NCBI GenBank assembly: GCA_040384865.1
Contig: JAZKIM010000003.1
Span: forward strand, 62,001-126,000
DNA from: JBDKLC01 sp040384865
GTDB lineage: Bacteria; Patescibacteriota; Minisyncoccia; Phycocordibacterales; CAIZLB01
Length of the DNA: 64,000 nt
Direction of reading: 5' to 3'
The position numbers and the translations under genes are program-made. A model generated the notes under the pieces. That model made no database searches, was not told the origin of the DNA, and saw only the letters and a list, made by a program, of their open reading frames with translations. Of this stretch, positions 7,785 through 15,740 are shown one piece after another. The stretch's first letter is position 1, and every line of letters starts with the position of its first letter.

Positions 7785-9353
7785 ATGCAAAAAAGATATA
7801 TAAAAATCAATGCTGGAGAAATTTCTAAAACTTCTGAGGTTTTGATAAAAGACCATGGATTACCTAGCTTAGTGGACAGACTTAATCTTTACCTTTTTAA
7901 CGATAAGGGAAAGGAACTACAAGTAAAATTTAGGAATTCAAAGATTTTTTTTAAGGAGAATAGCCTGAGTGATACCTTTGGCTGGACGGAGCTTAAAAAT
8001 AGATCTGTTAAATCTTTTCTCCAAACTCTGGATCACTTAGGTTTCAATAAGTTGATTCATGGAAGATCTCAAACATTGGAATTTAATATTTTTGGGGGTT
8101 TAGTACTCTCTATCTTTAAAGATTCTCTTAAAGGTCCGTTTCTTGAATTTGAATATAGTACAAAGGAGTCAGAACGTTATATTTTGTCACTAATCGAGAA
8201 AATTAGATTTGAAGATAATTTTATTTACGATACAGAATCTTTTAATAAGATTCCATTCTTAACCGAATTAAGTACAGAAGTTTTGTTTAATCAAGCAGGA
8301 AGACTTAATAAAATCATAAAAGATTACTGTATAAATCATGGGGTTGAAATTAGAACCGACAGTTTAACTTTAGGAAGTCGTTTGGAGGGTGCAAGTAATG
8401 ATTACAGTGAAATAGAAGATGCTTTTAAAATATTTACTTCAATACCACTTGTTGATGGAGAAGTTTCTGGGTCGTGGAATTCCAGTTATATGGATGGTGT
8501 TTCGATCATTATTCCTTCATATAATTCCTACGAAAAATTAGAATACACACTCAGGTCAATTAATTCTCAAGAGTTAACTAGTGGCGAATTTAGAAAAGTT
8601 GAGGTTATCGTTGTTGATGATAACTCTCAAAAAGATATTTTAAGTTTAATCGAAAAACTTAGACTTGATTTAAAATTTGAATGTAAATCTATCAGATTTA
8701 GCCAAAACTTAGATGTTTCTTTTGCGAGAAATGCAGGTGCCAGTGTTGCGCAATTTGATAACTTTATTTTTTTAGATTCAGATATACTCATTTCTAAAAA
8801 TTATATTAAGAACATGCTCTTTAGGCTTAAACTTATTCCTAATGCCGTATTTACATCATTTAGAAAGAATATATTGAGCAGTGATGAAATTTTAAAAACC
8901 ATCGATTTGGGTTTGAATAACCCGGTGGATATTGATGATTCTAGGATCAGTAATAAGACTAAGTCGGAACAGGTTGGCTGGGCTGATTACAATTCGGAAG
9001 TGAGACATTTTCATATTTTTGATGACACTAACGGATTTAAAAACCTAGGGTTTGGAGCTAGTGTTGGTGTGTACGATTTGCCAGGGATACTTTCTGGGCA
9101 TAATATTGTAATATCAAGGACTAATTTCTTTAATGCAAAAGGCTTCGATACAAAATTTAAAGGTTGGGGAATGGAGGATAAATTTTTCGGGCTAAGTATT
9201 GTGTTGCAGGGAAATTTTATCATTCCAGTCGTTTCTGCTATGGTATATCACCTTGATTACGGACCAAGAGATGGTGATATGAGTAAGAAAATAAGAGAAG
9301 TTAAGGCTAATTACGAGATATATAAAAAGCGACTCGGTGACATTTGGGTTTAA
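7785..9353 (+). CDS. CYTH-like domain fused to a family 2 glycosyltransferase
   Basis: 522 residues. Residues 1-155 resemble a CYTH/triphosphate-tunnel fold: VKFRN, WTELKNRS, then a helix (FLQTLDHLGF), a strand and KGPFLEFEY, the usual end of the tunnel. The classical N-terminal ExExK is missing, so this part is tentative. From about residue 237 a GT2 domain follows: DGVSIIIPSYNSYEKL, EVIVVDDNS, RNAGAS, FLDSDI (the DxD-type metal site) and FKGWGMEDKFFG, the GWxxED motif of galactosyltransferase-like GT2/GT7 enzymes. It probably transfers a sugar to a glycan or phosphorylated acceptor. It is the last gene of the island operon, 2 nt after the HPr-kinase-like gene. Confidence 0.72.
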   Translation: MQKRYIKINAGEISKTSEVLIKDHGLPSLVDRLNLYLFNDKGKELQVKFRNSKIFFKENSLSDTFGWTELKNRSVKSFLQTLDHLGFNKLIHGRSQTLEFNIFGGLVLSIFKDSLKGPFLEFEYSTKESERYILSLIEKIRFEDNFIYDTESFNKIPFLTELSTEVLFNQAGRLNKIIKDYCINHGVEIRTDSLTLGSRLEGASNDYSEIEDAFKIFTSIPLVDGEVSGSWNSSYMDGVSIIIPSYNSYEKLEYTLRSINSQELTSGEFRKVEVIVVDDNSQKDILSLIEKLRLDLKFECKSIRFSQNLDVSFARNAGASVAQFDNFIFLDSDILISKNYIKNMLFRLKLIPNAVFTSFRKNILSSDEILKTIDLGLNNPVDIDDSRISNKTKSEQVGWADYNSEVRHFHIFDDTNGFKNLGFGASVGVYDLPGILSGHNIVISRTNFFNAKGFDTKFKGWGMEDKFFGLSIVLQGNFIIPVVSAMVYHLDYGPRDGDMSKKIREVKANYEIYKKRLGDIWV

Positions 9354-9380
9354 GTAGTATTTCTGTCACTTTTTGATGCG

Positions 9381-9410
9381 CTCGAGTGGCCCCACCATCT
9401 CTCGTGTTAG
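9381..9410. repeat. att-like copy 3 at the right end of the island
   Basis: CTCGAGTGGCCCCACCATCT then CTCGTGTTAG matches copy 2 (1658-1684) with two substitutions in the tRNA-like half, a CT insertion and one change in GCTAG. It lies 28 nt after the last island gene, where AT-rich coding ends. Confidence 0.6.
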
Positions 9411-9463
9411 TTAGTGTAATATTTCCTGGCTTTTGCATAGCTACGAAATTTATTGGAAAGAGA

Positions 9464-9469
9464 TATAAT
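9464..9469 (+). promoter_or_regulatory. -10 box of a leaderless gene
   Basis: A consensus TATAAT ends 8 nt before the ATG at 9478. No good -35 box or TGn is seen at the expected spacing. Confidence 0.5.
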
Positions 9470-9477
9470 CAAGATAT

Positions 9478-10200
9478 ATGGAAGGTTATAATAAAATTCG
9501 TAAAGCAGTAGAAATACATACGGACATTTCAGATGAGAAGCGAGAACGGGATCATTATGATCTTGATCGAGTCTCGACATCTGAATATTTTAAGCTACAT
9601 CCTAAATGGGAGAAAGGAATCAAAACCTTTTTCGGTAAACTTCATGAGAAAGGGGAAGGGGTGGCTCATGTTGATATTTGTGGGCGGACAGACGCTCGAA
9701 GTCTGGGATCTGATGTTTCATATTGTTTTTCACTAAAAGCTTCTGATATTAGAAAATCAGCGGCAGACAAAAGTACTATATTTATTGACGGTGACATCTT
9801 TAATCCAAATGATTTTGATTTATTGATCAAAAGATTGAAAGAAGATGGCGTTTCTCCAGCTCTTGTTACCTTTGAACCAGTCGCAGGATTACAGTCCCAT
9901 TTCCCTGAATTTAAAAAAGAAGTACCTATGTATGAGAAAGTAACGTACGGACAACTTGAAAAGAGATTTAGGCAAATTATAAATATATTAAAACCTGGCG
10001 GATATGTATATATAGCAAAACCTTTTCAATTTTTAGGTATTGAGGATTTTTTACGAAATAAACTCAAAGAAGAGTATGAGATGTCTATTCGTATGAAAGA
10101 GTTGGCTAGTGAGGAGGGTTGTACTATTGAGATTAGTAGTGAATTAGGTGGCCCTTACTATCTTGTACGAAAGCCGATAAGAAAACACGAGGCACATTAG
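9478..10200 (+). CDS. Methyltransferase-like Rossmann protein, unknown substrate
   Basis: 240 residues. VAHVDICGRTDARSLG around residue 61 looks like a degenerate SAM-binding loop. TIFIDGDIFNPNDFDLL is the following acidic strand. SPALVTFEPVAG and INILKPGGYVYIAKP match the late strands of class I methyltransferases (LKPGGxxxxxxP). A typical GxGxG is absent, so SAM binding is probable but not certain. The gene is AT-rich and monocistronic. Its ATG sits 8 nt after a consensus -10 box. It lies just outside the tRNA-Trp island and just before an ORF6N remnant. Confidence 0.6.
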   Translation: MEGYNKIRKAVEIHTDISDEKRERDHYDLDRVSTSEYFKLHPKWEKGIKTFFGKLHEKGEGVAHVDICGRTDARSLGSDVSYCFSLKASDIRKSAADKSTIFIDGDIFNPNDFDLLIKRLKEDGVSPALVTFEPVAGLQSHFPEFKKEVPMYEKVTYGQLEKRFRQIINILKPGGYVYIAKPFQFLGIEDFLRNKLKEEYEMSIRMKELASEEGCTIEISSELGGPYYLVRKPIRKHEAH

Positions 10201-10279
10201 GTTTCCAGAGGATTTCATGTTTCAGCTTACAAAAGAAGAGCTTGGTTTGCTTTTTGGAAGCCTTATAGCAAATCTTTAA
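10199..10279 (+). pseudogene. Remnant of an ORF6N-domain (phage regulator) gene
   Basis: Frame 3 reads RFPEDFMFQLTKEELGLLFG and then SLIANL before a TAA. RFPEDFMFQLTKEE is the hallmark stretch of ORF6N DNA-binding domains of phage antirepressors, which normally continues as LxxLRSQIATL. Only about 26 codons remain and there is no matching N-terminal part upstream. It is a relic of a once-larger gene. Confidence 0.6.
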
Positions 10280-10292
10280 TAGTCAGACTGTA

Positions 10293-11480
10293 TTACAGGG
10301 TATCAAACACTCGCAGAGTGTCCTCTGGTCCTTTTTCCCAAACCGATATATTTAGATTTTCCATAAAACGATCTCCAAACTCCTTGTTAATTGCTTCTGA
10401 GAGAGCCTGGCCGTGTGGTGATGATTCATCGGAGTCTGTCTCTGTGTTTTCAAAGTATGCTTTTAAAAATAGTTCTTCGGGAATCCTTTGTAGAAGTTGT
10501 TTATACAATTCGCGTTCGTGTTGGTAGGATCCTTGAATATAGTTGTGACGTTTACCTTTTAAATCTTGAGTGAGTTGTTCTGTAATTGCCTCATTTAGCC
10601 ATTTGTTAAACCCCGTTTCATTTTCTTCGACACCGAGTCGTTCGTGCGGCATGTGATATTGATTATCAATCACAATTGACCTCCCGGAGAGTGCGTGGAT
10701 CATTTCATGTCTGTAGGTTTTTTCGAAGTGAACATCTTTCCCTTTGCTCATATTGATTGGTCGTTCATATGCAACAAATATCATTTCATTGTCTGGATTA
10801 TATATACCAACAGCGACGCCGTGCGTAGCCATAGCTAAGGGGTCACCCATGATTACCTTTACCGCACTAACTCGCTGATGTATTGTTGCTTCAGAAAGAA
10901 TATCGGAAGTCAGCGGATGATCAGGATCATCTATTAGTTTTTTTAAATCGAGGAGAAATTCCTTTTCAATTCGAGGAACCTGTTTTTCAAAATTATGTGC
11001 ACTCGCGGTAAAGTTCAAAGCGTGAACTCGAAGTATTTTTAAAAAGGCTTTGCGGTCCAATGTTCCTTCGGTGTACGCATCGGCAAGCATTGCTGGTGCT
11101 CGTGGATCACCCACCATTCCACGCGTTATTTTTTGAATACTTAAATCTTGGCATATTTCTCGATCTGATAATCCCTCAGCAAACAGCATTCTTACTTCTG
11201 ACATACCGAACTCACTTCTTTCCGCGACGATTCTGTCGATGGTTAACATACAATCATGAAGGAAAGTATCGGTAAGGACACTGTGGACTGAGTCATCGTC
11301 ATTCAAAACATTAAAAGCAACGACAAAATCTCCAAAAGGCTTTCTGTATTTGAGAGCTACGTCTTGTCGTAACTTTAAATATTCCTGATAAATTTCACTG
11401 TTCCAGCCAATATATTGACCGTGCCGCTCGTTTATTTCTGGCAGCAGTCCATCGTCATAAAGCTGAGATTCCTTATTCAT
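10293..11480 (-). CDS. Putative zinc metallopeptidase (HExxH)
   Basis: 395 residues. TYRHEMIHALSG places HExxH at residues 258-262, and KWLNEAITEQLTQ supplies a glutamate (Glu297) 35 residues downstream, in the gluzincin arrangement. Residues 1-240 are mostly helical and may be a prodomain or recognition region. There is no signal peptide or membrane segment, so a cytosolic location is expected. It matches no family I can name. It is a single minus-strand gene between an ORF6N remnant and a plus-strand gene, in a stretch of accessory genes. Confidence 0.65.
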   Translation of the reverse strand: MNKESQLYDDGLLPEINERHGQYIGWNSEIYQEYLKLRQDVALKYRKPFGDFVVAFNVLNDDDSVHSVLTDTFLHDCMLTIDRIVAERSEFGMSEVRMLFAEGLSDREICQDLSIQKITRGMVGDPRAPAMLADAYTEGTLDRKAFLKILRVHALNFTASAHNFEKQVPRIEKEFLLDLKKLIDDPDHPLTSDILSEATIHQRVSAVKVIMGDPLAMATHGVAVGIYNPDNEMIFVAYERPINMSKGKDVHFEKTYRHEMIHALSGRSIVIDNQYHMPHERLGVEENETGFNKWLNEAITEQLTQDLKGKRHNYIQGSYQHERELYKQLLQRIPEELFLKAYFENTETDSDESSPHGQALSEAINKEFGDRFMENLNISVWEKGPEDTLRVFDTL

Positions 11481-11601
11481 GCTTAATATAGTATCAAAAA
11501 GTGAATTTTATACATACTGTCACTATGGATACCGCGAAGATATTATAAAGTTACGCGTAGCCGTCACTTTTTAATCTCTGCTACAATACAAGATATTGAA
11601 G

Positions 11602-12453
11602 ATGAAAAAAGCAATTATTTTTGGAATGGGTAATATCGGAGCTGTACTGATGAAGCGTTTAGCTGAAGAAAACATTGATGTTAAATATGTCGTTAATTCA
11701 AGGGGTATTTTCGATACTAAGTTTAATAAGGTGGCAGAAAAAGATAAATGGAAAGAGATTTCTATGGATGTGGACATTGTTTTTGAATGTATTCCTACTG
11801 ACAATGATGGAAACTGCGCGCTAGAGTATGCTATGTATTTTTTAAGTCGAGGAAATCTTGTGATTACGTGCGAAAAGGCTTCCGTTGCCTATCATTGGGA
11901 TATTTTAAAAAAGTACAGGAGTCTATTTAAATATACAGCTTCGGTTGGAGGAGGCACTCAAATGTTGAAAGAGATATCTTTGTACAAGCCCAAAGATATA
12001 TTAGAAATTAAAGCTGTAGTCAATGGAACACTAAATTATATTTCCTGGGCAATTAATAGCGGTCAAAAGGTTGAGGACGTTGTCAGGGAGGTTTTAGAAA
12101 AGGGGTATGCGGAACCTGGGTCAAATTCACTTACGGAAATTATAAAAAACGAACTCAATGACGTTGTTTTGAAAACAATCATTATTGCAAATCATTCTGG
12201 CATGTTTGCAAAAACCATATCGAAAGAGGATATCAAAGTTATTGAACCAGGTATGATATCTACTGGTATGAAAAGGTGTGTGGTTCGTATTGCGAAAGGA
12301 AAAATTGAAGTAGGGTTTATCGAAAACAATGATGAAGGTTGGTTACCAGATGGAATACTTAATGTCTTATATATAAACGGAGGGTTGAAAGCTAGAGGTC
12401 CGGGGGCGGGTGCCGGAGCAACGGTTTTTTCGATGATTGCTGACTTGAATTAG
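11602..12453 (+). CDS. Homoserine-dehydrogenase-like NAD(P) oxidoreductase
   Basis: 283 residues from ATG 11602 (a TTG at 11596, 8 nt after the -10 box TACAAT, is an alternative start). The Rossmann loop is KKAIIFGMGNIGAVLMKRL. VITCEKASVAYHW corresponds to the ANK segment. YTASVGGGTQMLKEI, VNGTLNYISWAINSG and EKGYAEPGSNSL correspond to the ASVGGGIPxI, GILNGTTNYIL and GYAEPDP motifs of homoserine dehydrogenase. The C-terminal ACT domain is absent and the catalytic domain is shortened. With no other threonine or methionine pathway gene nearby, the physiological substrate is uncertain. Confidence 0.7.
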   Translation: MKKAIIFGMGNIGAVLMKRLAEENIDVKYVVNSRGIFDTKFNKVAEKDKWKEISMDVDIVFECIPTDNDGNCALEYAMYFLSRGNLVITCEKASVAYHWDILKKYRSLFKYTASVGGGTQMLKEISLYKPKDILEIKAVVNGTLNYISWAINSGQKVEDVVREVLEKGYAEPGSNSLTEIIKNELNDVVLKTIIIANHSGMFAKTISKEDIKVIEPGMISTGMKRCVVRIAKGKIEVGFIENNDEGWLPDGILNVLYINGGLKARGPGAGAGATVFSMIADLN

Positions 12454-12465
12454 TTTTAAAGATAT

Positions 12466-12897
12466 ATGGATTCTAAATCCCAACCAATAGATGTATTACA
12501 GGAGGTTAAATCACTTAATTTCCCCATAGATCAGTTTATTATTGTCGGTAGTTCTATTCTGAGCATTAAAGGTATACGACCTACCTATGACTTGGATATT
12601 GTTGTTAGCCAGGAATTATTTGATAGATGTAAAGGCGAGGGGTGGGAGGAAAAAGAATGGACGTGGCCTGTCGGTAATAAAAAGGGGTGGCTTAAATCTG
12701 GGATTGTGGAACTGACGTTGGAATGTGTTACGGACAAAGAAGTTTTTGATCTTCAGAGTTTAATCACAGAAGCTGACGTTATCGAGGGCATAAACTTCAT
12801 GGGTCTTCGGTGGCTTTTAAATTTTAAGAAGTGGCATGGACGGCCGAAAGATCTTGAAGATATCATTCTTATTAAGAATTATCTAAGAGATCTTTAA
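12466..12897 (+). CDS. Nucleotidyltransferase-fold protein (AbiEii/MNT-like)
   Basis: 143 residues. FIIVGSSILSIKGIRPTYDLDIVV contains the GS motif and the DxD of minimal nucleotidyltransferases, here after an 'IRPTYDLDI' lead typical of AbiEii-like and related proteins. GWLKSGIVELTLECV may supply the third acidic residue. FMGLRWLLNFKKWHGRPKDLEDI resembles the C-terminal helix seen in such proteins (KxxxxRxKDxxDI). Proteins of this type transfer nucleotides to RNA, proteins or drugs and often act as toxin partners. No antitoxin-like partner is adjacent. It follows the oxidoreductase by 12 nt. Confidence 0.6.
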   Translation: MDSKSQPIDVLQEVKSLNFPIDQFIIVGSSILSIKGIRPTYDLDIVVSQELFDRCKGEGWEEKEWTWPVGNKKGWLKSGIVELTLECVTDKEVFDLQSLITEADVIEGINFMGLRWLLNFKKWHGRPKDLEDIILIKNYLRDL

Positions 12898-12903
12898 CTC
12901 CTT

Positions 12904-13824
12904 TTAATTGCCGGTGTTTGCATTTAATTTATTATCAGAAAGATATATCTTTACTAACCCTTTGATTTTATTTTTGGTTGGATTGAACCATTGAACCCTT
13001 TTATCTCTTTTGAACCAGGCCCTTTGTTTTTTTACATATTGGAAACTTGCTAGTGCTAATCGCTCGACAAACTCCCGTCTATCAATCTTTTCTTCAAGTA
13101 AGTCAGCAAGGAACCTATATTCTAAACCTAAATCTCGCATCCTTTTGTAGCTTAACCCTTTGGAGTGAAGCTTTTTGGCTTCACTGATCATTCCTTTTTT
13201 GATTCGAGAGAGAATTCGAGTGTAAATCTTTTCTGTTAAGACATGGTCTTCCATGTCCAATCCAATTTGCAACACGTCGTATGGAGATCTCTTTTTTAAT
13301 GGAGGCGTCTTACCAAGTACGGATGCAATTTCGATTGCCCGAATAAGTCGAACTCTGTTATGGGGATCAATATTTTTTGCTCGTTTAGAATCTAACGTTT
13401 GAAGCTTGACGTATAGTTGAACAGCAGTTTTCTTAGAAAGCTTTTTCCTTAATTTTTGATTTACCGGCACATCAGGAAGAATGATATCGTCGACGATTGA
13501 TTGAATATAGAAGCCGGTACCACCGCAAATGATAGGTAGTTTACCTCGTGAGAGAATATCTTTGATCGCTTTCTTTGCTTCAATTTGAAAAAAAGAAACA
13601 GTATATCGCTTTTTTGGATTTGCCACGTTCAGAAGATGATGCGGAACACCCCTCATTTCCTTTTTTGTTATTTTACCTGTACCAAGATCAAGACCTTTGT
13701 ACACCTGTCTTGAATCAGCAGAAACAACCTCGCCATTAAAGGTAAGGGCGAGGTCAACAGCAAGATCGCTTTTGCCCGTTGCTGTTGGACCCAAAACGAC
13801 GATGATTTTAGGTTTTTGTTTCAT
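12904..13824 (-). CDS. miaA: tRNA dimethylallyltransferase
   Basis: 306 residues, normal length. IVVLGPTATGKSDLAVDLAL is the P-loop (residues 10-18). SADSRQVYKGLDLGTGK contains the tRNA/DMAPP-binding DSRQVY motif. GGTGFYIQSIVDDI and DPHNRVRLIRAIEI are family signatures. It adds an isopentenyl group to A37 of tRNAs reading UNN codons. In this genome tRNA-Leu(CAA) and tRNA-Trp nearby carry A36-A37 and are expected substrates. It ends convergently with the nucleotidyltransferase gene and starts 27 nt beyond a strong hairpin on its upstream side. Confidence 0.96.
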   Translation of the reverse strand: MKQKPKIIVVLGPTATGKSDLAVDLALTFNGEVVSADSRQVYKGLDLGTGKITKKEMRGVPHHLLNVANPKKRYTVSFFQIEAKKAIKDILSRGKLPIICGGTGFYIQSIVDDIILPDVPVNQKLRKKLSKKTAVQLYVKLQTLDSKRAKNIDPHNRVRLIRAIEIASVLGKTPPLKKRSPYDVLQIGLDMEDHVLTEKIYTRILSRIKKGMISEAKKLHSKGLSYKRMRDLGLEYRFLADLLEEKIDRREFVERLALASFQYVKKQRAWFKRDKRVQWFNPTKNKIKGLVKIYLSDNKLNANTGN

Positions 13825-13851
13825 TGGGAGGGTAGATGGATTAAAGCAGAA

Positions 13852-13879
13852 CCTCCCGCAGCCGTAAAGGTGCGGGAGG
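13852..13879 (-). terminator. GC-rich terminator of the 13903 gene
   Basis: CCTCCCGCA and TGCGGGAGG form a perfect 9-bp hairpin with a 10-nt loop, located between the 3' end of the minus-strand gene at 13903 and the start of miaA. Confidence 0.75.
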
Positions 13880-13902
13880 ATCGGGTAAATTGGTTTGTGC
13901 TT

Positions 13903-14310
13903 TTAGTTCATGCAGCGAACGTCTGAAGCGGTCACCTTCAGGCGTCCGTGCTGGTATCCGACGTCGTAGCGGATTTCAATGATCCAGCCGATGAGGGAGC
14001 TTCCGGGCCAGATCATTCGGGCGCTAAGATGCAGCGGCAGGTCGGCGTGATCCGTCCAGGTGCAGCCTTGAAGATCGAATTCGATGCGGTTGTAATCAAG
14101 CCAACCGACGGGATCTTTCAGATCCGTAGGAATCTTGTCTTTTGGAATAAGTTCCCGGATGGTTGATCCGATAGCTGCTCTTAGGCGGTTGCTTGTTTTT
14201 GGTCTGCCGAAAAGCGGACCAGTGGCTTCTTGGAGATCATTGTCGGAAGGACCGAGAGTGATGGTCGTGGTGAAGCCACCTTCGATTTCTGGAATGACTT
14301 GATATGACAT
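13903..14310 (-). CDS. Orphan GC-rich hypothetical protein
   Basis: 135 residues (MSYQVIPEIEGG... ending SDVRCMN). There is no recognisable domain. It is soluble, beta-rich and has several tryptophans in the second half. Base composition and codon choice are clearly more GC-rich than those of miaA and parB on either side. The leader (about 120 nt) and the strong terminator suggest an independent transcription unit. Similar GC-rich, self-contained units occur at 23778, 27673 and 31199. Function unknown. Confidence 0.6.
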   Translation of the reverse strand: MSYQVIPEIEGGFTTTITLGPSDNDLQEATGPLFGRPKTSNRLRAAIGSTIRELIPKDKIPTDLKDPVGWLDYNRIEFDLQGCTWTDHADLPLHLSARMIWPGSSLIGWIIEIRYDVGYQHGRLKVTASDVRCMN

Positions 14311-14397
14311 AGATCGGTAGTCTTTCTTGTTGAGGGTTTGAGATCTGCGGTAAAGTTAACATGGTGGGCGTGGGTTGTACAGTTTAAAATATAAAAT

Positions 14398-14415
14398 ACC
14401 CGATCAATGTCGGGT
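14398..14415 (-). terminator. Hairpin terminator downstream of tRNA-Leu
   Basis: ACCCGA and TCGGGT pair around TCAATG. On the minus strand the stem is followed by ATTTTAT, so it terminates tRNA-Leu; on the plus strand it is followed by GTTTT. Confidence 0.65.
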
Positions 14416-14428
14416 GTTTTAAATGTTG

Positions 14429-14511
14429 TGCCGAAGGAGAGACTCGAACTCTCATGAGGTCACCCTCGATCGATTTTGAGTCGATTGCGTCTACCATTCC
14501 GCCACTTCGGC
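14429..14511 (-). tRNA. tRNA-Leu (anticodon CAA)
   Basis: On the minus strand the acceptor GCCGAAG pairs with CTTCGGC and discriminator A73 follows. The loop CTCAAAA places CAA at 34-36 on a TCGA/TCGA stem. A long variable arm (CGAGGGTGACCTCATG) identifies a class II tRNA. The T loop TTCGAGT is present. CCA is not encoded. Confidence 0.93.
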
Positions 14512-14666
14512 ATGAAGATGAGCATACTATAAAACCCTTCATTCTTCAAACAAAAAACGTTGCATTGTTTCTGTTTAATATACACATCTTTTCCCCTCAT
14601 TTCACCACAATTTAATCTTTCTGCTCGATTACAAAGATGCTAGAATGATTTTACATAAACAAACAC

Positions 14667-15734
14667 ATGACTCAACCACAATCCCAATACTTTAATAACA
14701 GCATTTTTTGGATAGAACTTGAAAAGATTGTTCCGAATCCGTATCAGCCGCGCCGAGAGTTTGATCAAACCGCGCTTAAGGATTTAGCTGAATCTATTCG
14801 TATGTATGGCCTTCTTCAGCCGCTGGTGGTCACTCGACGTGAGGTTATCAAGGAAGATGGAGGATTGGTTGTTGAATATGAACTCATCTCCGGAGAACGA
14901 CGACTTCGTGCCTCAAAGCTTGCTGGTCTTGCCCAAGCACCTGTCATTATTCGTGCCGGAGAAGAAGATGCTCGAACTAAGCTTGAGCTTGCCATTATTG
15001 AAAACCTTCAGCGAGAAGATCTCAATTCTGTGGATCGAGCGCGTTCTTTTCAGCGTCTTGCCGATGAATTCGGCCTCAAGCATGCACAGATTGCTGACAA
15101 GGTGGGGAAGAGTCGTGAATATGTCACAAATACTATTCGTTTACTTGCGTTGCCAGATCACATGCTTGTTGCCGTTTCGGAAAGAAAGATTAGTGAAGGT
15201 CATACACGCCCCCTTCTTATGCTCACTGACCGAAAAGAGGAGCAGGAAACTTTATTTAAGGAAATTATCTTTAAAAAACTCACAGTACGCGAAGCAGAAC
15301 AACTTGCTCGAAAGGTTGCCGTTGACCGTGTGCGAAAAAAGGAATTCATGCCTGATCCAGAACTTCTCGAGCTTGAAGGTAAGCTTAATAACGCCCTTGG
15401 TACACGAGTACAGATTGAACGAAAAGATACTGGCGGGAAGGTGGTCATTGATTTCTTTACCAATGATGACCTTCGACATATCCTATCTGTGCTTGAAACA
15501 AACCAAAATCTTGGTGCTAATAATATGCTTAATAAGCACGTCGCTTCAATTCAAAATGCAATTTCTCCTGAAGTGGTAGAGACATCGACTGTGTTAGAAA
15601 CAGAATCTCCAACTGAAATTGCGGCTGAAGCTGTTGCTTCCCCAGAACCGGTTGCTCCAGTAGACGACACAACTACAGCTGATCCTGATATGAATGATGA
15701 AGGAATATATTCGATAAAGAACTTTAGTATTTAG
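14667..15734 (+). CDS. parB: ParB/Spo0J-type chromosome partitioning protein
   Basis: 355 residues. The N-terminal CTP-binding/ParB domain includes PNPYQPRREFD and the arginine patch GERRLRA (residues 76-82). A helix-turn-helix follows (about 120-185: HAQIADKVGKSREYVTNTIRLLALP) and then a dimerisation region. The last 60 residues are acidic and low complexity. It binds parS sites and spreads to segregate the origin region. No parA is adjacent, and I did not find a clear parS palindrome near it. A TGC-TAGAAT extended -10 ends 20 nt before the ATG. Confidence 0.93.
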   Translation: MTQPQSQYFNNSIFWIELEKIVPNPYQPRREFDQTALKDLAESIRMYGLLQPLVVTRREVIKEDGGLVVEYELISGERRLRASKLAGLAQAPVIIRAGEEDARTKLELAIIENLQREDLNSVDRARSFQRLADEFGLKHAQIADKVGKSREYVTNTIRLLALPDHMLVAVSERKISEGHTRPLLMLTDRKEEQETLFKEIIFKKLTVREAEQLARKVAVDRVRKKEFMPDPELLELEGKLNNALGTRVQIERKDTGGKVVIDFFTNDDLRHILSVLETNQNLGANNMLNKHVASIQNAISPEVVETSTVLETESPTEIAAEAVASPEPVAPVDDTTTADPDMNDEGIYSIKNFSI

Positions 15735-15740
15735 CTCTGC

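Larger units (their letters stand above)
832..9410. mobile_element. Genomic island at the 3' end of tRNA-Trp, in two segments
   Basis: The interval from the end of tRNA-Trp to about 9410 is markedly AT-rich and filled with accessory genes. It is delimited by three related copies of the tRNA 3' end plus flank, at 832-890, 1651-1718 and 9381-9410. The first segment holds one methyltransferase gene and the second an eight-gene run. No integrase, transposase or relaxase is seen inside. It may be a decayed or trans-mobilised integrative island. The repeats and composition are seen directly; past mobility is inferred. Confidence 0.6.

Noticed and set aside
14806..15579. 257-codon frame inside parB
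   Set aside because: It is a +2/+3 shadow of a complete ParB gene with all expected motifs, and its protein has no motif.
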